From assembly GCA_900318265.1 (NCBI GenBank), contig ONKA01000005.1, forward strand, positions 1-64,000: a DNA stretch of 64,000 nt. The letters are read 5' to 3'. The notes below the pieces were generated by a model, which saw nothing but the letters and a program-made list of their open reading frames with translations, did no database searches and was not told where the DNA came from. Position 1 is the first letter of the stretch; each line of letters begins with the position of its first letter. The stretch is from an uncultured Bacteroidales bacterium (lineage in GTDB: Bacteria; Bacteroidota; Bacteroidia; Bacteroidales; F082). Shown here in pieces: positions 48,857 to 58,095 of this stretch. The position numbers were made by a program, and so were the translations under genes.

Positions 48857-50053
48857 TCATTGGCGCTGTCCGTACCATTTTTTGGCCTCAATGAGGAGGA
48901 TCTCCTCGGTAGGGTCGGTCAAGGCCGAACGCATCTGGTTGGCGATGCTGTCGGTCGTGGTCTTAAACTCGTCCAAAAGCAGGCGGTCGAAGTCGGCTTG
49001 GCGGCTCTTGGCGATGCCTTCGCGCTGCTGTTGCAGGGCTTGCAAGGCTTTATCCTTGTATTCGTCCAAGGCAAGATAAGGCATCAGGCCTTCCACCAGC
49101 TGTAGACTGTCGTCCGACCAGTCGAAACGGAGGCCTTCGTCGAGCGACTTCAGCTCATATTTCTTGCAGAGCTCAGGCAGTTGGCCTTGTATCTTCTCCA
49201 CCTCACGACCAAAGTCGACGGCAAGGCGTTCTGTCCGTTCCTTCTCCACGTTGGCCTTGATCTTAGGCACGTAGATGATGGCCAAACCAGCCAACACAAG
49301 GAGCACGACAGCCAAGATAATCAACTTCACGAAGGAATGGCCCTTGGTGATGGCCGAGCGGACGTCGTTAATGCTATCGAAACGCTGTTCCTTGGAAAAC
49401 TGCGTGCAGTGGGTGGCGATGGCGCCAAACTGCTTGGAAATATTGCGCTCGCCGATGAACTCCATGATCTTGCCGATGGAATAGATATCGGCGCGGTTGT
49501 CGATGTCTTCACCTTTGATGATTTCGGGGGCCACAAACTCCATCTCCTTGATGAGCAGCTCGCGGTCGGCATCCTGTTTGGTCTCGGGAATGCCAATGTC
49601 GATGAGCTTGGCACGGCAGTCGGCAGCCGTCACCATGATGTTGTCGGGGTTGAGGTTGCAGTGCACGATGCCGTTGCGTTGAAGGTAATACAGCGCTTCG
49701 CACACCTCGGCGAGGACGCTCTTCACCTGTTTTTCCGACAAGGTGCCCACGCGCACATGCTCGGCCAGCGATTTGCCTTCGATGTATTCAAAGATGATGC
49801 AGTCGCCCAAGCCTTCGATTTGGACGAAGTCCAAGGCCTTGCGGATATATTTGTTGTCGAGCATCGATGTGGTCTCGTATTCCTCTCGCAGCGAGGCACG
49901 GCAGGCGGCATCGTTGGCCAATTCCTGCTTCAACGTCTTGACAATGACTTTCTTGCCGTTGTTAGTTGCCGTAAAGACGCGGCTGTTTCCATAGCGCGAG
50001 GTATGGAGAAGCCGGAGGTTGGTGTAGTCGTTTGAAAAGTTATTCTCTGACAT
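48857..50053 (-). CDS. Membrane pseudokinase (Ser/Thr kinase-like)
   Basis: 398 aa from ATG 50053; an upstream in-frame start at 50077 overlaps the promoter. The N-terminal 240 residues have a protein-kinase fold: VIVKTLK with Lys39, FEYIEGKSLAEHV, and APE at about 175. The catalytic loop reads HCNLNPDN (131-138) instead of HRDLKPxN, so the catalytic Asp and Lys are Asn, and DFG is DIG. A TM helix follows (241-262), then a coiled periplasmic or cytoplasmic region. Probably a signalling scaffold without phosphotransfer. Confidence 0.8.
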   Translation of the reverse strand: MSENNFSNDYTNLRLLHTSRYGNSRVFTATNNGKKVIVKTLKQELANDAACRASLREEYETTSMLDNKYIRKALDFVQIEGLGDCIIFEYIEGKSLAEHVRVGTLSEKQVKSVLAEVCEALYYLQRNGIVHCNLNPDNIMVTAADCRAKLIDIGIPETKQDADRELLIKEMEFVAPEIIKGEDIDNRADIYSIGKIMEFIGERNISKQFGAIATHCTQFSKEQRFDSINDVRSAITKGHSFVKLIILAVVLLVLAGLAIIYVPKIKANVEKERTERLAVDFGREVEKIQGQLPELCKKYELKSLDEGLRFDWSDDSLQLVEGLMPYLALDEYKDKALQALQQQREGIAKSRQADFDRLLLDEFKTTTDSIANQMRSALTDPTEEILLIEAKKWYGQRQ

Positions 50054-50074
50054 TCCTATATTAATATTTGGGCG

Positions 50075-50082
50075 CAAAGATA
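50075..50082 (-). promoter_or_regulatory. -7 box of the pseudokinase gene
   Basis: Minus strand TATCTTTG, 22 bases before ATG 50053. It overlaps the alternative upstream start at 50077 and so decides the start codon. Confidence 0.65.
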
Positions 50083-50166
50083 ACGCATTTTTCCGAAACT
50101 ACGGCAAAAGTGTTTGGGAAAGTGCTTTTTTAGCTTTTTTTCTACTGAAACTCAAAAGATATTGTG

Positions 50167-50174
50167 TATCTTTG
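50167..50174 (+). promoter_or_regulatory. -7 box of the toxin-antitoxin operon
   Basis: TATCTTTG followed by GCACATT, 29 bases before the antitoxin start at 50204. Divergent from the pseudokinase promoter. Confidence 0.65.
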
Positions 50175-50203
50175 CACATTGAAAAACAAAAAGAGAGCAA
50201 ACC

Positions 50204-50407
50204 ATGACACAACTTACCTTGAATGTGACTGATGAAAGCCTGATTCCGATGCTGCGGAAGCTCTTCCGCGCCATGGAAGGCGTTGAAATCGCCCCGCGTC
50301 GCCGCAGGAAAAGCGGCATCGAACTGGCATACGAGGATGTCGAGGCGGGGAGAGTTACCAAATGGAACAGTCCAGATGAAATGTTCAACACCTTGATGGC
50401 CAAATGA
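50204..50407 (+). CDS. Type II antitoxin, RelB/DinJ-like
   Basis: 67 aa. The first strand TQLTLNVTDESLIPMLRKLF is an N-terminal DNA-binding-type pattern, the middle has RRRRKSGIELAYEDVEAG, and the C-terminus is the likely toxin-wrapping tail. Overlaps the toxin frame by 4 bp. No obvious damage, so it may persist as a solitary regulator because the toxin is broken. Confidence 0.7.
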   Translation: MTQLTLNVTDESLIPMLRKLFRAMEGVEIAPRRRRKSGIELAYEDVEAGRVTKWNSPDEMFNTLMAK

Positions 50408-50682
50408 AATACACTGTTTTGACCACACACCGTTTCGAGAAAGCATTTAAGCTATGCATGAAACGCAATTATCCTATGCATCTTCTGCAAAAGGTAGTTA
50501 ATCAGCTCGCTGAAACAGGCTCATTGCCTCAGGAATACTACCCCCATAAGCTTTCCGGCTTCAAAGGCAACAACACGTGGGAATGTCATATCCAGCCTGA
50601 CTGGTTGCTCGTTTAGGAACAAAACGACACTCAGCTTACCCTTTTGATGCTCAATACGGGGACGCATTCCGACCTGTTTTGA
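50404..50682 (+). pseudogene. YafQ-like mRNA interferase toxin, nonsense-mutated
   Basis: The frame runs 70 codons to a TAG at 50614-50616, after WECHIQPDWLLV. In the same frame the rest of a YafQ-family toxin continues for 21 more codons (TLLMLNTGTHSDLF) to TGA at 50680. Related toxins usually have Trp at the stop position (TGG to TAG). The lost part holds the catalytic-type His and Phe of GTHSDLF, so the product should be inactive. Confidence 0.75.
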
Positions 50683-50698
50683 GCTTCCACATTCTGTT

Positions 50699-50911
50699 TT
50701 AAACTCTTTCATCCTCCCGATACTCCAGGATATCCCCCGGTGTGCATTGCAACTCGCGGCAGATGGCGTCTAAGGTGCTGAGGCGGATGGCCTTGGCCTT
50801 ACCCGTCTTGAGGATGGAGAGGTTGGCCTGGGTGAGGCCGATGCGCTCGGCCAGTTCGTTGGAGCGCATCTTACGCTTCGCCAGCATTACGTCTAAGTTC
50901 ATTATTATCAT
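50699..50911 (-). CDS. Small XRE-family HTH regulator
   Basis: About 70 aa (ATG 50911 or 50902; a longer frame begins at 50947). LAKRKMRSNELAERIGLTQA, ANLSILKTGKAKAIRL and CRELQCTPGDILEY are typical of the YozG-like HTH group. It is convergent with the TA operon. Target unknown. Confidence 0.75.
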   Translation of the reverse strand: MIIMNLDVMLAKRKMRSNELAERIGLTQANLSILKTGKAKAIRLSTLDAICRELQCTPGDILEYREDERV

Positions 50912-50956
50912 AGGCGAATCAGCTTTTGACTTGGGACTGAAGGACACGAGACCATT

Positions 50957-52470
50957 TTACTTGTTCACAACCATACGCAAGGTTTGTGTCAAACCTTTAT
51001 CATCTGTAATCCTTAATACATAAATACCATCAGCCAAAGCCTCCACATTCGCCTCGTTGCCCCGAAAGTTCATCACACGCTGTCCCAATGCATTATAAAC
51101 CTCTGTCTCCACAGCTTCCACTCCTCCGACCCGGACTGTCTCCTTGGCAGGATTGGGATAGACGAACGCCATGTCCTCTTCTTGGATTTCGTCAAGTCCC
51201 ACAGTGCCATCAGCATTAATCTTCAAGGCGAAAACATCGAATCTCTGCGCTTGAAAATCCCCTAGGGAACCAACCACCAGGCACCCCCCGTCACTGGTGG
51301 CATTAATGACCATGGCCTGATAATTTCCGTCCCTCAAAAAACGCTTCTTCCATTCAATATTGAGATCTTGGTTGGTTTTAGTAACCACAATTCCAGTGGG
51401 ATAAGGTTGTTGCAAAAAGCCATATTGAGGTAGCTCATTAAGAATGGAGCATTGAAACACATTGCATCCCTCATTGACGATTTCTTTGAAATCCATAGAC
51501 CTGAAAAAAGCAGGATATTCAAGGCTGTCGTTCATGTGTTCGGTGACAAGCATATTCTCTGGCTGATGAAAACCGTTCTCGTATTTGGCCAAGATAACAG
51601 AACGGTCGTTGGCATAAGAAGGACCGTTGGCATAGTGCAGACTTTCCAACAATCTCGAGGAAACCACATAAGACCCATCCGGAAGCATGGCAGCCTGGCT
51701 ATTAATCATATCATGAATGAAATAATGGCAAAAGTCGCCACCGACCCCTTCGGGGTATGACCATTGGAAAATACTGTCTCGACTGACAGGGTTCAATGAT
51801 TGGTCGAAGGTCAAAATGCCCATGTGAGAAGGGCCAATATTACCAAAAAGACCTACCCTGTCATCTTCGTCATGAAAAAGATTACACACTTCCACCAAAG
51901 AATCTACTTCCAACCTTTGACAATTGAGTAGATTGCCGTCAAAATCAAATCTAGTAAGAAAAATGGAGTTGGGCATCTCTCCTGACCTTGATGTCAAAGC
52001 AGCGTAAATGCTCGTTCCCGACAAAAGGAATTTTGCATCATAGAATCTGCTTCCTTCATCGAAGAAAGAGCAGGCAATCGTTCTCCTTGAAACAATGTTC
52101 AAATCTTCATCGACACTCAGGAGCATAAGCGCTGCCGTACTGCCATCGGCAGGGTGACTGGGGCATAAGACCATATACTCATCTCCATTGTCTTCGGGCA
52201 AATGCAGGATCCTATAGGCATAGATGGTCGTATCTTCTGCCATAACACTTCTCTTAGCTTGAATCTCTCCTTCAACTGACAATTTCAACAACATACTACT
52301 TGGCCCCCAATAGTCATACGCACTGACCAGGAAGCCGCCATCCGAAGTTTCTATGGCGTCGGTTACAAACCATGAGTGATCCACCTCGGAATAGGTGGTT
52401 AGGAAGCCTTTGCTGCCAGAGAGAGACAACAAAACATAACCAAACCGAACAACAAATTTCTTTTCAACAT
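50957..52470 (-). CDS. T9SS-exported protein, signal peptide out of frame
   Basis: The main frame (open up to 52552) encodes about 500 aa of beta-propeller-like sequence (SDGGFLVSAYDYWGPSSMLL) and ends with a type IX sorting domain (FVYPNPAKETVRVGG, YNALGQRVMNF, GIYVLRITD). No proper signal peptide precedes it in frame. In another frame ATG 52470 encodes MLKRNLLFGLVMFCCLSLAA, an ideal signal peptide, stopping at 52399. Removing one TC from the tract at 52418-52426 would join the two. The gene is therefore frameshifted or switched off. Confidence 0.7.
52418..52426 (-). repeat. TC tract at the frameshift
   Basis: Minus strand TCTCTCTCT lies between the signal peptide and the mature part of the T9SS protein. 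A 2-base loss would restore frame. Four units is short for a phase-variation tract but slippage is possible. Confidence 0.6.
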
Positions 52471-52674
52471 AATTGCAACAATAAATACCCTGCAAAAATA
52501 CAAATTTTATCGAATTGCGATAATTTTTTGTTGAAATTTTGAATAATTGCACGACTTAAATAAAAATCGCGGAAAAAATTCCGCAAAATTTTGAAAAATC
52601 GCGGAAAAAATTCCTCAGTTTTGAAATTCTCACCATGATTTCAAAAATCTTCGTGACAATTTGTCAGTTTTTTG

Positions 52675-52682
52675 TATTTTTG
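52675..52682 (+). promoter_or_regulatory. -7 box of pheT
   Basis: TATTTTTG, giving a predicted leader of about 100 nt before ATG 52791. Upstream at 52565-52615 the words AATCGCGGAAAAAATTCC occur twice. Confidence 0.6.
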
Positions 52683-52688
52683 CCGCTC

Positions 52689-52751
52689 CATTGTCGGGAA
52701 CTACGTCCCGTAGTTCCATTTTCAAACTGCGGGACGCAGTTTGCGACAATG
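52689..52751 (+). promoter_or_regulatory. Structured pheT leader (three-way junction)
   Basis: CATTGTC (52689-52695) pairs with GACAATG (52745-52751). Inside are two perfect hairpins, GGAACTACG/CGTAGTTCC (52697-52717, loop TCC) and AAACTGCG/CGCAGTTT (52724-52742, loop GGA). It lies at the start of the pheT leader. It may control the synthetase gene, but it does not look like a T-box. Confidence 0.5.
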
Positions 52752-52790
52752 AGATGACAATGGATTGAAAATTAAACAAATACAAATAAG

Positions 52791-55259
52791 ATGAAGATCT
52801 CTTATAACTGGTTGAAACAATACGTCAACTGCGATTATCCGGCCGAGAAGGTCAGCGAACTGCTCACCTCGACGGGCCTTGAAGTGGAAGACCTCGAGCG
52901 TTTTGAGTCGGTGAAGGGTGCCTTGAAAGGCGTCGTCGTGGGCAAGGTGCTCACCTGCATCGACCACCCCAACTCCGACCACCTGCATATCACCACCGTC
53001 GACGTGGGCGGCGAGGAGCCCCTGCACATCGTGTGCGGCGCACCTAATGTGGCGGCTGGCCAAAAGGTGCTCGTAGCTACCATCAACACCGAACTCTGGA
53101 TTGGCGACGAACATATCACCATCAAGAAAGGCAAAATCCGTGGCGAGGTCAGCGAAGGCATGATTTGCGCCGAGGACGAACTGCAACTTGGCACCTCGCA
53201 CGAAGGCATCATGGTGCTGCCCGACGATTACGAAGTGGGTAAGCCCGCCTCGTTCTATTTCCCTGTGGAAGAGGATTATACCATCGAAATCGGCCTCACA
53301 GCCAACCGCAGCGACGCCACCTCACACATCGGCTCAGCCCGCGACCTGGTGGCCGCCCTCAACCAGCGCGAGAACACCACGAAATACCACCTCATCCGTC
53401 CCTCGGTCGATGACTTCAAAGTGGAAAACCACGACAACGACATCGACGTGGTCGTTGAAGACACGCAAGCCTGCCCGCGCTACTCTGGCGTGACCGTCAG
53501 CGGCGTGAAAGTCGGCGAGTCACCAGCATGGCTGAAGAACCGCCTTGCTGCTGTCGGCATCCGCAGCATCAACAACATCGTCGACATCACCAACTACGTG
53601 CTGATGGAAGTCGGCCAGCCCATGCACGCCTTCGACGCCGACAAAATCACAGGCAAGAAGGTCGTAGTGAAATGCATGCCTGAAGGTACGCCTTTCGTCA
53701 CCCTCGACGGCGTGGAACGCAAGCTCAACAGCCGCAACCTGATGATTTGCAACGCCGAAGAACCCATGTGCATCGCAGGCGTGTTTGGCGGACAGAAGTC
53801 GGGCGTGACCATGGATACCACTAACGTCTTCCTCGAGAGTGCCTACTTCAACCCCACCAGCATCCGCAAGACCTCCAAGTTCCACGGCCTGCAGACTGAT
53901 GCATCGTTCCGCTACGAGCGCGGCGCCGACCCCAACATCACCCTCTTCGCCCTGAAACGTGCCGCCTTATTAATAAAGGAGCTTGCCGGGGGAACGATTT
54001 CTTCCGAAATCAAGGACGTGAAGAACGGCGACTTCGCCCCTGCCCGCGTGGACCTGAAATTTGACTACCTGAACAAAATGGCTGGCAAGGTCATCGACCC
54101 AGTCCAAGCCGTCAACATACTGAAGAGCCTTGAGTGCCAAGTCGTTGAGCAAGACGACAAGCACGTGGTCGTCGACGTGCACACCAGCAAGGTCGACGTG
54201 ACGCGTCCCGCCGATGTGGTCGAGGAAATCCTCCGCATCTACGGCTACGACAACATCGAGATCCCGAGCCGTATCCACGCCTCCATCAGCCGCGCCACCA
54301 AGCCCGACGCCGACAAGATGCAGCAGAAGATCAGCGACATGCTCGTCGCCAACGGCTTCTACGAAATCATGAACAACTCGCTCACCAAGGCCGCCTACAG
54401 CGAGGCCTTCCCCGCCTTCGACCCTGCCCAGAACGTGAAGATTTTGAACCCGCTCAGCAGCGACCTCAACGTGATGCGTCAGACCCTGATGTGGGGCGGA
54501 CTCGAGAGCATCGCCTTCAACCAAAACCGTAAGGTCAGCGACATGAAGTTCTTCGAGTTCGGCAGCGTGTATTTCTTCGATGCGAGCAAAGTCGGCGACG
54601 AGACCAAGCCGCTCAAGCCCTATAACGAGCACACCTGCCTCGACCTCTTCCTCACCGGCAACAAGCAAGCTGAGCTGTGGAACGCCCCGAGCAAGGCCCT
54701 CGACTACTTCGACCTGAAGGAATACGTCATGGGCGTGCTCAACCACTTCAAGTTCGATTTCAAGGCCTTGGAAGCCAAGGAAGCCAACCTGCCGCATTTC
54801 GACTACGCCACCACCTATTGCGTCGATGGCAAGGAGGTCGTCACCCTCGGCAAGCTCAGCAAGAAAACCTTGAAGCACTTCGACCTGAAGAAAGACGTCT
54901 ACTACGCCACCTTCAATTGGACACTGATGATGCAATGCCTGGCCAAGGCCAAGGAAGTGCACTTCGAGCCGCTGTCGAAGTTCCCCGCCGTGCGCCGCGA
55001 CCTCGCCATGATCTTCGACAAGAACGTCACCTTCGACGAAGTCAAGAAAGTCGCCATGGCCGCCGAGAACAAGATTCTGCAATCGATGAGTCTCTTTGAC
55101 GTCTACGAAGGCGAGAAAATCCCGGAAGGCAAGAAACAGTATGCCATGAGCTTCGTCCTGATGTCGCCCACCACCACCCTCACCGACAAGGTGATTGAGA
55201 AGACGATGGGTAAGATTCAAGGGGCTATGGAACAACAACTTGGTGCAGTACTTAGATAG
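52791..55259 (+). CDS. pheT: Phenylalanine-tRNA ligase beta subunit
   Basis: 822 aa, standard length. Domains in order: tRNA-binding OB fold (residues about 40-155, VLTCIDHPNSDHLHITTVDV), B3/B4 editing region (AVGIRSINNIVDITNYVLME), B5 (about 400-475), catalytic-like core (LNPLSSDLNVMRQTLMWGGL) and C-terminal ferredoxin-fold anticodon-binding domain (FEPLSKFPAVRRDLAMIFDK). It forms an alpha2-beta2 enzyme with PheS, which is not encoded nearby. Confidence 0.95.
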   Translation: MKISYNWLKQYVNCDYPAEKVSELLTSTGLEVEDLERFESVKGALKGVVVGKVLTCIDHPNSDHLHITTVDVGGEEPLHIVCGAPNVAAGQKVLVATINTELWIGDEHITIKKGKIRGEVSEGMICAEDELQLGTSHEGIMVLPDDYEVGKPASFYFPVEEDYTIEIGLTANRSDATSHIGSARDLVAALNQRENTTKYHLIRPSVDDFKVENHDNDIDVVVEDTQACPRYSGVTVSGVKVGESPAWLKNRLAAVGIRSINNIVDITNYVLMEVGQPMHAFDADKITGKKVVVKCMPEGTPFVTLDGVERKLNSRNLMICNAEEPMCIAGVFGGQKSGVTMDTTNVFLESAYFNPTSIRKTSKFHGLQTDASFRYERGADPNITLFALKRAALLIKELAGGTISSEIKDVKNGDFAPARVDLKFDYLNKMAGKVIDPVQAVNILKSLECQVVEQDDKHVVVDVHTSKVDVTRPADVVEEILRIYGYDNIEIPSRIHASISRATKPDADKMQQKISDMLVANGFYEIMNNSLTKAAYSEAFPAFDPAQNVKILNPLSSDLNVMRQTLMWGGLESIAFNQNRKVSDMKFFEFGSVYFFDASKVGDETKPLKPYNEHTCLDLFLTGNKQAELWNAPSKALDYFDLKEYVMGVLNHFKFDFKALEAKEANLPHFDYATTYCVDGKEVVTLGKLSKKTLKHFDLKKDVYYATFNWTLMMQCLAKAKEVHFEPLSKFPAVRRDLAMIFDKNVTFDEVKKVAMAAENKILQSMSLFDVYEGEKIPEGKKQYAMSFVLMSPTTTLTDKVIEKTMGKIQGAMEQQLGAVLR

Positions 55260-55407
55260 TTGAAAGGACTATGGCTTATGGCCTATGACTATGGCCTGGC
55301 CCACGAAAAACTTTGGGTTTCATGCTTCCGGTGGGACAAGCCATAGGCCATGAACCATAAGCCATAGTAACTGAACAACTGAACAACTGACTAACTGAAC
55401 AACTAAC
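55260..55407. repeat. Intergenic CTATGGC word repeats, inverted
   Basis: ACTATGGCTTATGG early in the gap is matched by its exact reverse complement CCATAAGCCATAGT near the end, with further CTATGGC/GGCCAT words between. CTGAACAACTGAACAACTGA repeats follow to the next start. Able to form a long stem; low complexity. Confidence 0.7.
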
Positions 55408-56640
55408 ATGGACGTTCAAGCAATAAAACGGACCTTCGGCATCATCGGCACCGACCCTAAGTTGGACCGCGCCATCGGCATCGCAGTACAGGTGGCCGCC
55501 ACCGACCTCACCGTGCTCATCACGGGCGAGAGCGGCACGGGCAAGGACGTGTTTCCGAAGATCATCCACCAAAACAGTGCCCGCAAGCACGGCCAATACT
55601 TTGCCGTGAACTGCGGCGCCATCCCCGAAGGCACCATCGACTCGGAGCTGTTCGGCCACGAGAAAGGTGCTTTCACTGGTGCCGTGGGCGAGCGCAAAGG
55701 TTACTTCGAGATTGCCGACAAAGGCACCCTCTTCTTGGACGAGGTCGGTGAGTTGCCCCTCTCTACCCAAGCAAGATTGTTGCGTGTGCTCGAAAACGGC
55801 GAATTCATCCGCGTAGGCGGCTCCAAGGTGATGAAGACCAACGTCCGCATCGTGGCCGCCACTAACGTCGACCTACCCCTGGCAATCGAGAAAGGCCGTT
55901 TCCGCGAGGACCTTTATTACAGGCTGAACACCATTCCGATTCACATCCCCGCCCTGCGCGAGAGGAAGGCCGACATCCCGCTCTTGTTCCGCAAATTTGC
56001 CTCCGACTTCGCCGAGCGCAACCACATCCCCGCCATCACGCTGACGCCCGATGCGATGAAGATGATGGAAAACTACCGCTGGGACGGCAACGTACGCCAG
56101 CTGAAGAACGTCACGGAGCAGATTTCCATCATGGAGACTGAACGCACCATCACGGCGGAGACCTTGGCCAAATACCTGCCTGTCAGGGTGCAAAGCAACC
56201 TGCCCGTGCTGCTGCCGCGTGAGGACACGCCAGAGGGCATGTCGGAGCGCGACCTGCTCTATCGCGTGCTCTTCGACATGAAGAAAGACATCGCAGAGTT
56301 GCGCGCCCAGGTCAACAACATCAGCAGCGGACATCCGATGGAGACCAACTACACACAAGCCACCCCCGTGACCCAAATCGGCGACACCGTTGTGACCCGC
56401 GTCAGCCAAACCGAGCCGGAAACGACCGACCAGGAGTTTGCCGAGTTCGTCCCCGCCGAAGAGACGCACTATGCTGGCTCGTCAAGTCCCGAGACGCTTT
56501 CACTCGAACACCACGAGAAAGAGATGATCATTAAGGCGCTGGAAGCCCATCGCGGCAAACGCAAAGACGCCGCCAAGGCCTTGGGCATCAGCGAACGCAC
56601 CTTGTACAGAAAAATCAACGAATACGGCATCAACCTATGA
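55408..56640 (+). CDS. Sigma-54-dependent AAA+ transcriptional activator
   Basis: 410 aa. Walker A GESGTGKD, the sigma-54 contact loop GAFTGA (in HEKGAFTGAVGERKGYFE) and Walker B LFLDEVGELP are present. A Pro/Thr-rich linker (residues 285-355) leads to a C-terminal Fis-type HTH (DAAKALGISERTLYRKINEY). There is no receiver or sensor domain, so control is probably through level or partner proteins. Coupled to lptE by 4 bp, suggesting envelope-related control. Confidence 0.9.
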   Translation: MDVQAIKRTFGIIGTDPKLDRAIGIAVQVAATDLTVLITGESGTGKDVFPKIIHQNSARKHGQYFAVNCGAIPEGTIDSELFGHEKGAFTGAVGERKGYFEIADKGTLFLDEVGELPLSTQARLLRVLENGEFIRVGGSKVMKTNVRIVAATNVDLPLAIEKGRFREDLYYRLNTIPIHIPALRERKADIPLLFRKFASDFAERNHIPAITLTPDAMKMMENYRWDGNVRQLKNVTEQISIMETERTITAETLAKYLPVRVQSNLPVLLPREDTPEGMSERDLLYRVLFDMKKDIAELRAQVNNISSGHPMETNYTQATPVTQIGDTVVTRVSQTEPETTDQEFAEFVPAEETHYAGSSSPETLSLEHHEKEMIIKALEAHRGKRKDAAKALGISERTLYRKINEYGINL

Positions 56641-57146
56641 GGATGAAGGCGAAAATAGCGGTTTTAGTGATGGTTTTGGCATTGGTTTGTCAAGGTTGTG
56701 GCATCTATTCCTTCTCGGGTGCTTCGATACCCGCAGAAGCCAAGACCGTCTCGGTGGACTATTTTCCTAACCACGCCCAGCTCGTCAACCCGCTACTCAG
56801 CAACAACCTCACCAATGCCTTACGTGATGCGATGACCAACCAAACCACCTTGGACATGGTGGAAACGGGTGGCGACCTGGCCTTCGAAGGCGAAATCACC
56901 GACTACAAGACCAATCCCGTGGCCATCACCTCGGGGCAGACCGCAGCCATGAACCGACTGACCATCACTGTGAAAGTCAGGTTCAGCAACCGTATTGATG
57001 ACTCTAAAGACTTTGAACAAACCTTCTCACGCTACGAAGACTACCCCAGTGACCAAGACCTGAACTCTGTGCAGGAGTCGCTGACAACAACGATAATCGA
57101 TCAACTGGTAGAAGATATCTTTAATAAGGCATTAGTAAACTGGTAA
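56637..57146 (+). CDS. lptE: LptE-like LPS assembly lipoprotein
   Basis: 169 aa. Signal and lipobox ALVCQGC, followed by GIYSFSGASIPAEAKTVSVD, the signature start of Bacteroidetes LptE. The rest has the expected alpha/beta layout (LTNALRDAMTNQTTLDMVET, then GEITDYKTNPVAI). It plugs LptD in the outer membrane. Confidence 0.88.
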   Translation: MRMKAKIAVLVMVLALVCQGCGIYSFSGASIPAEAKTVSVDYFPNHAQLVNPLLSNNLTNALRDAMTNQTTLDMVETGGDLAFEGEITDYKTNPVAITSGQTAAMNRLTITVKVRFSNRIDDSKDFEQTFSRYEDYPSDQDLNSVQESLTTTIIDQLVEDIFNKALVNW

Positions 57147-57254
57147 TTATGAATGACGAATGTGGAATGCTGAAATCGCAGATTCAGCGAAGCTAATGCT
57201 GAATGAAGCAACGCGTCAACTCTCAACTCTAAACCCTAAACTCTAAACTAAAAA
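57147..57254. repeat. Intergenic word repeats
   Basis: GGAATGCTGAA and AATGCTGAATG words (as at 44103) are followed by CAACTCTAAACCCTAAACTC-type repeats up to the next start. No gene visible. Confidence 0.6.
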
Positions 57255-58085
57255 TTGGATAGCAAGCAACTGATAGGATACATGACGCGGCCCGAGCGGC
57301 TGAAAGGCGAGGCTGTGAAAGAGATGGAACAACTGGTGGCCGATTATCCCTATTTCGGCATCGGTCAGACCCTGTTGGCCGTAGCCTACCAGAACAATGG
57401 TGACGAGCGTTACGACAGCCAACTGAGACGTACGGCCGCTCTCATGCCCAACCGCGACAAACTCCGTCTTTTCACCTTGATTGCCCGCCACCGTTGGGAG
57501 AGCGAGCCCGAGGTGCCTGCGTTGCCAGATGAATTCACCCCCGAAGAAGAAACGGTGCCCACCGACAATGTGTTCTCCAATATCGAGCCCATCGAAACAA
57601 CGGAAGAGCAGAACACGGGCATCATCCGCGAGAAAGTGTTCATCATCCCCGAGATCGACCTCAGCGGTAGCCATGAAGAACTCTCAGCCGAGATGGCCTT
57701 ACTTGACGAGAAGCGCAAATCGCTGGACGAGTTGAAAGCCATCATCGCCAACCGTCTGAAAGAAATCGAAGCGGAGAAACAAAAGAAAGAAACCGAAGAA
57801 GACAAGCCGAAGAAACTCTCTCGCAAAGAACTGATAGACAAATTCATACTTGAGAATCCAAGCATCTCAAGACCTAAAGCCGAGTTCTACAACCCCATCT
57901 CGGTGGCGCAGAACAGCATCATCGACCAAGAGAACATCGTGAGCGAAACTTTGGCCAAAATCTATGAAAAACAGGGATATTTTGAGAAGGCAATATCAAT
58001 TTATGAAAAATTATGCTTGAAATATCCAGAAAAAAGTCGTTATTTTGCAGCCCAAATTGAAAGGGTACAGAAAATTAATCATTAA
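57255..58085 (+). CDS. Conserved TPR-containing protein upstream of secG
   Basis: 276 aa from a TTG start (57255). The N-terminus LDSKQLIGYMTRPERLKGEA and YFGIGQTLLAVAYQNNGDER resembles a short helical repeat. The middle is acidic, and the C-terminus (SETLAKIYEKQGYFEKAISI, then EKLCLKYPEKSRYF) is one TPR. Often found before secG in Bacteroidales. Function unknown. Confidence 0.65.
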   Translation: MDSKQLIGYMTRPERLKGEAVKEMEQLVADYPYFGIGQTLLAVAYQNNGDERYDSQLRRTAALMPNRDKLRLFTLIARHRWESEPEVPALPDEFTPEEETVPTDNVFSNIEPIETTEEQNTGIIREKVFIIPEIDLSGSHEELSAEMALLDEKRKSLDELKAIIANRLKEIEAEKQKKETEEDKPKKLSRKELIDKFILENPSISRPKAEFYNPISVAQNSIIDQENIVSETLAKIYEKQGYFEKAISIYEKLCLKYPEKSRYFAAQIERVQKINH

Positions 58086-58095
58086 ATCTATAAAA

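Noticed and set aside
53970-55238. 422-codon minus-strand frame inside pheT
   Set aside because: Antisense shadow of a full-length, clearly recognised synthetase gene.
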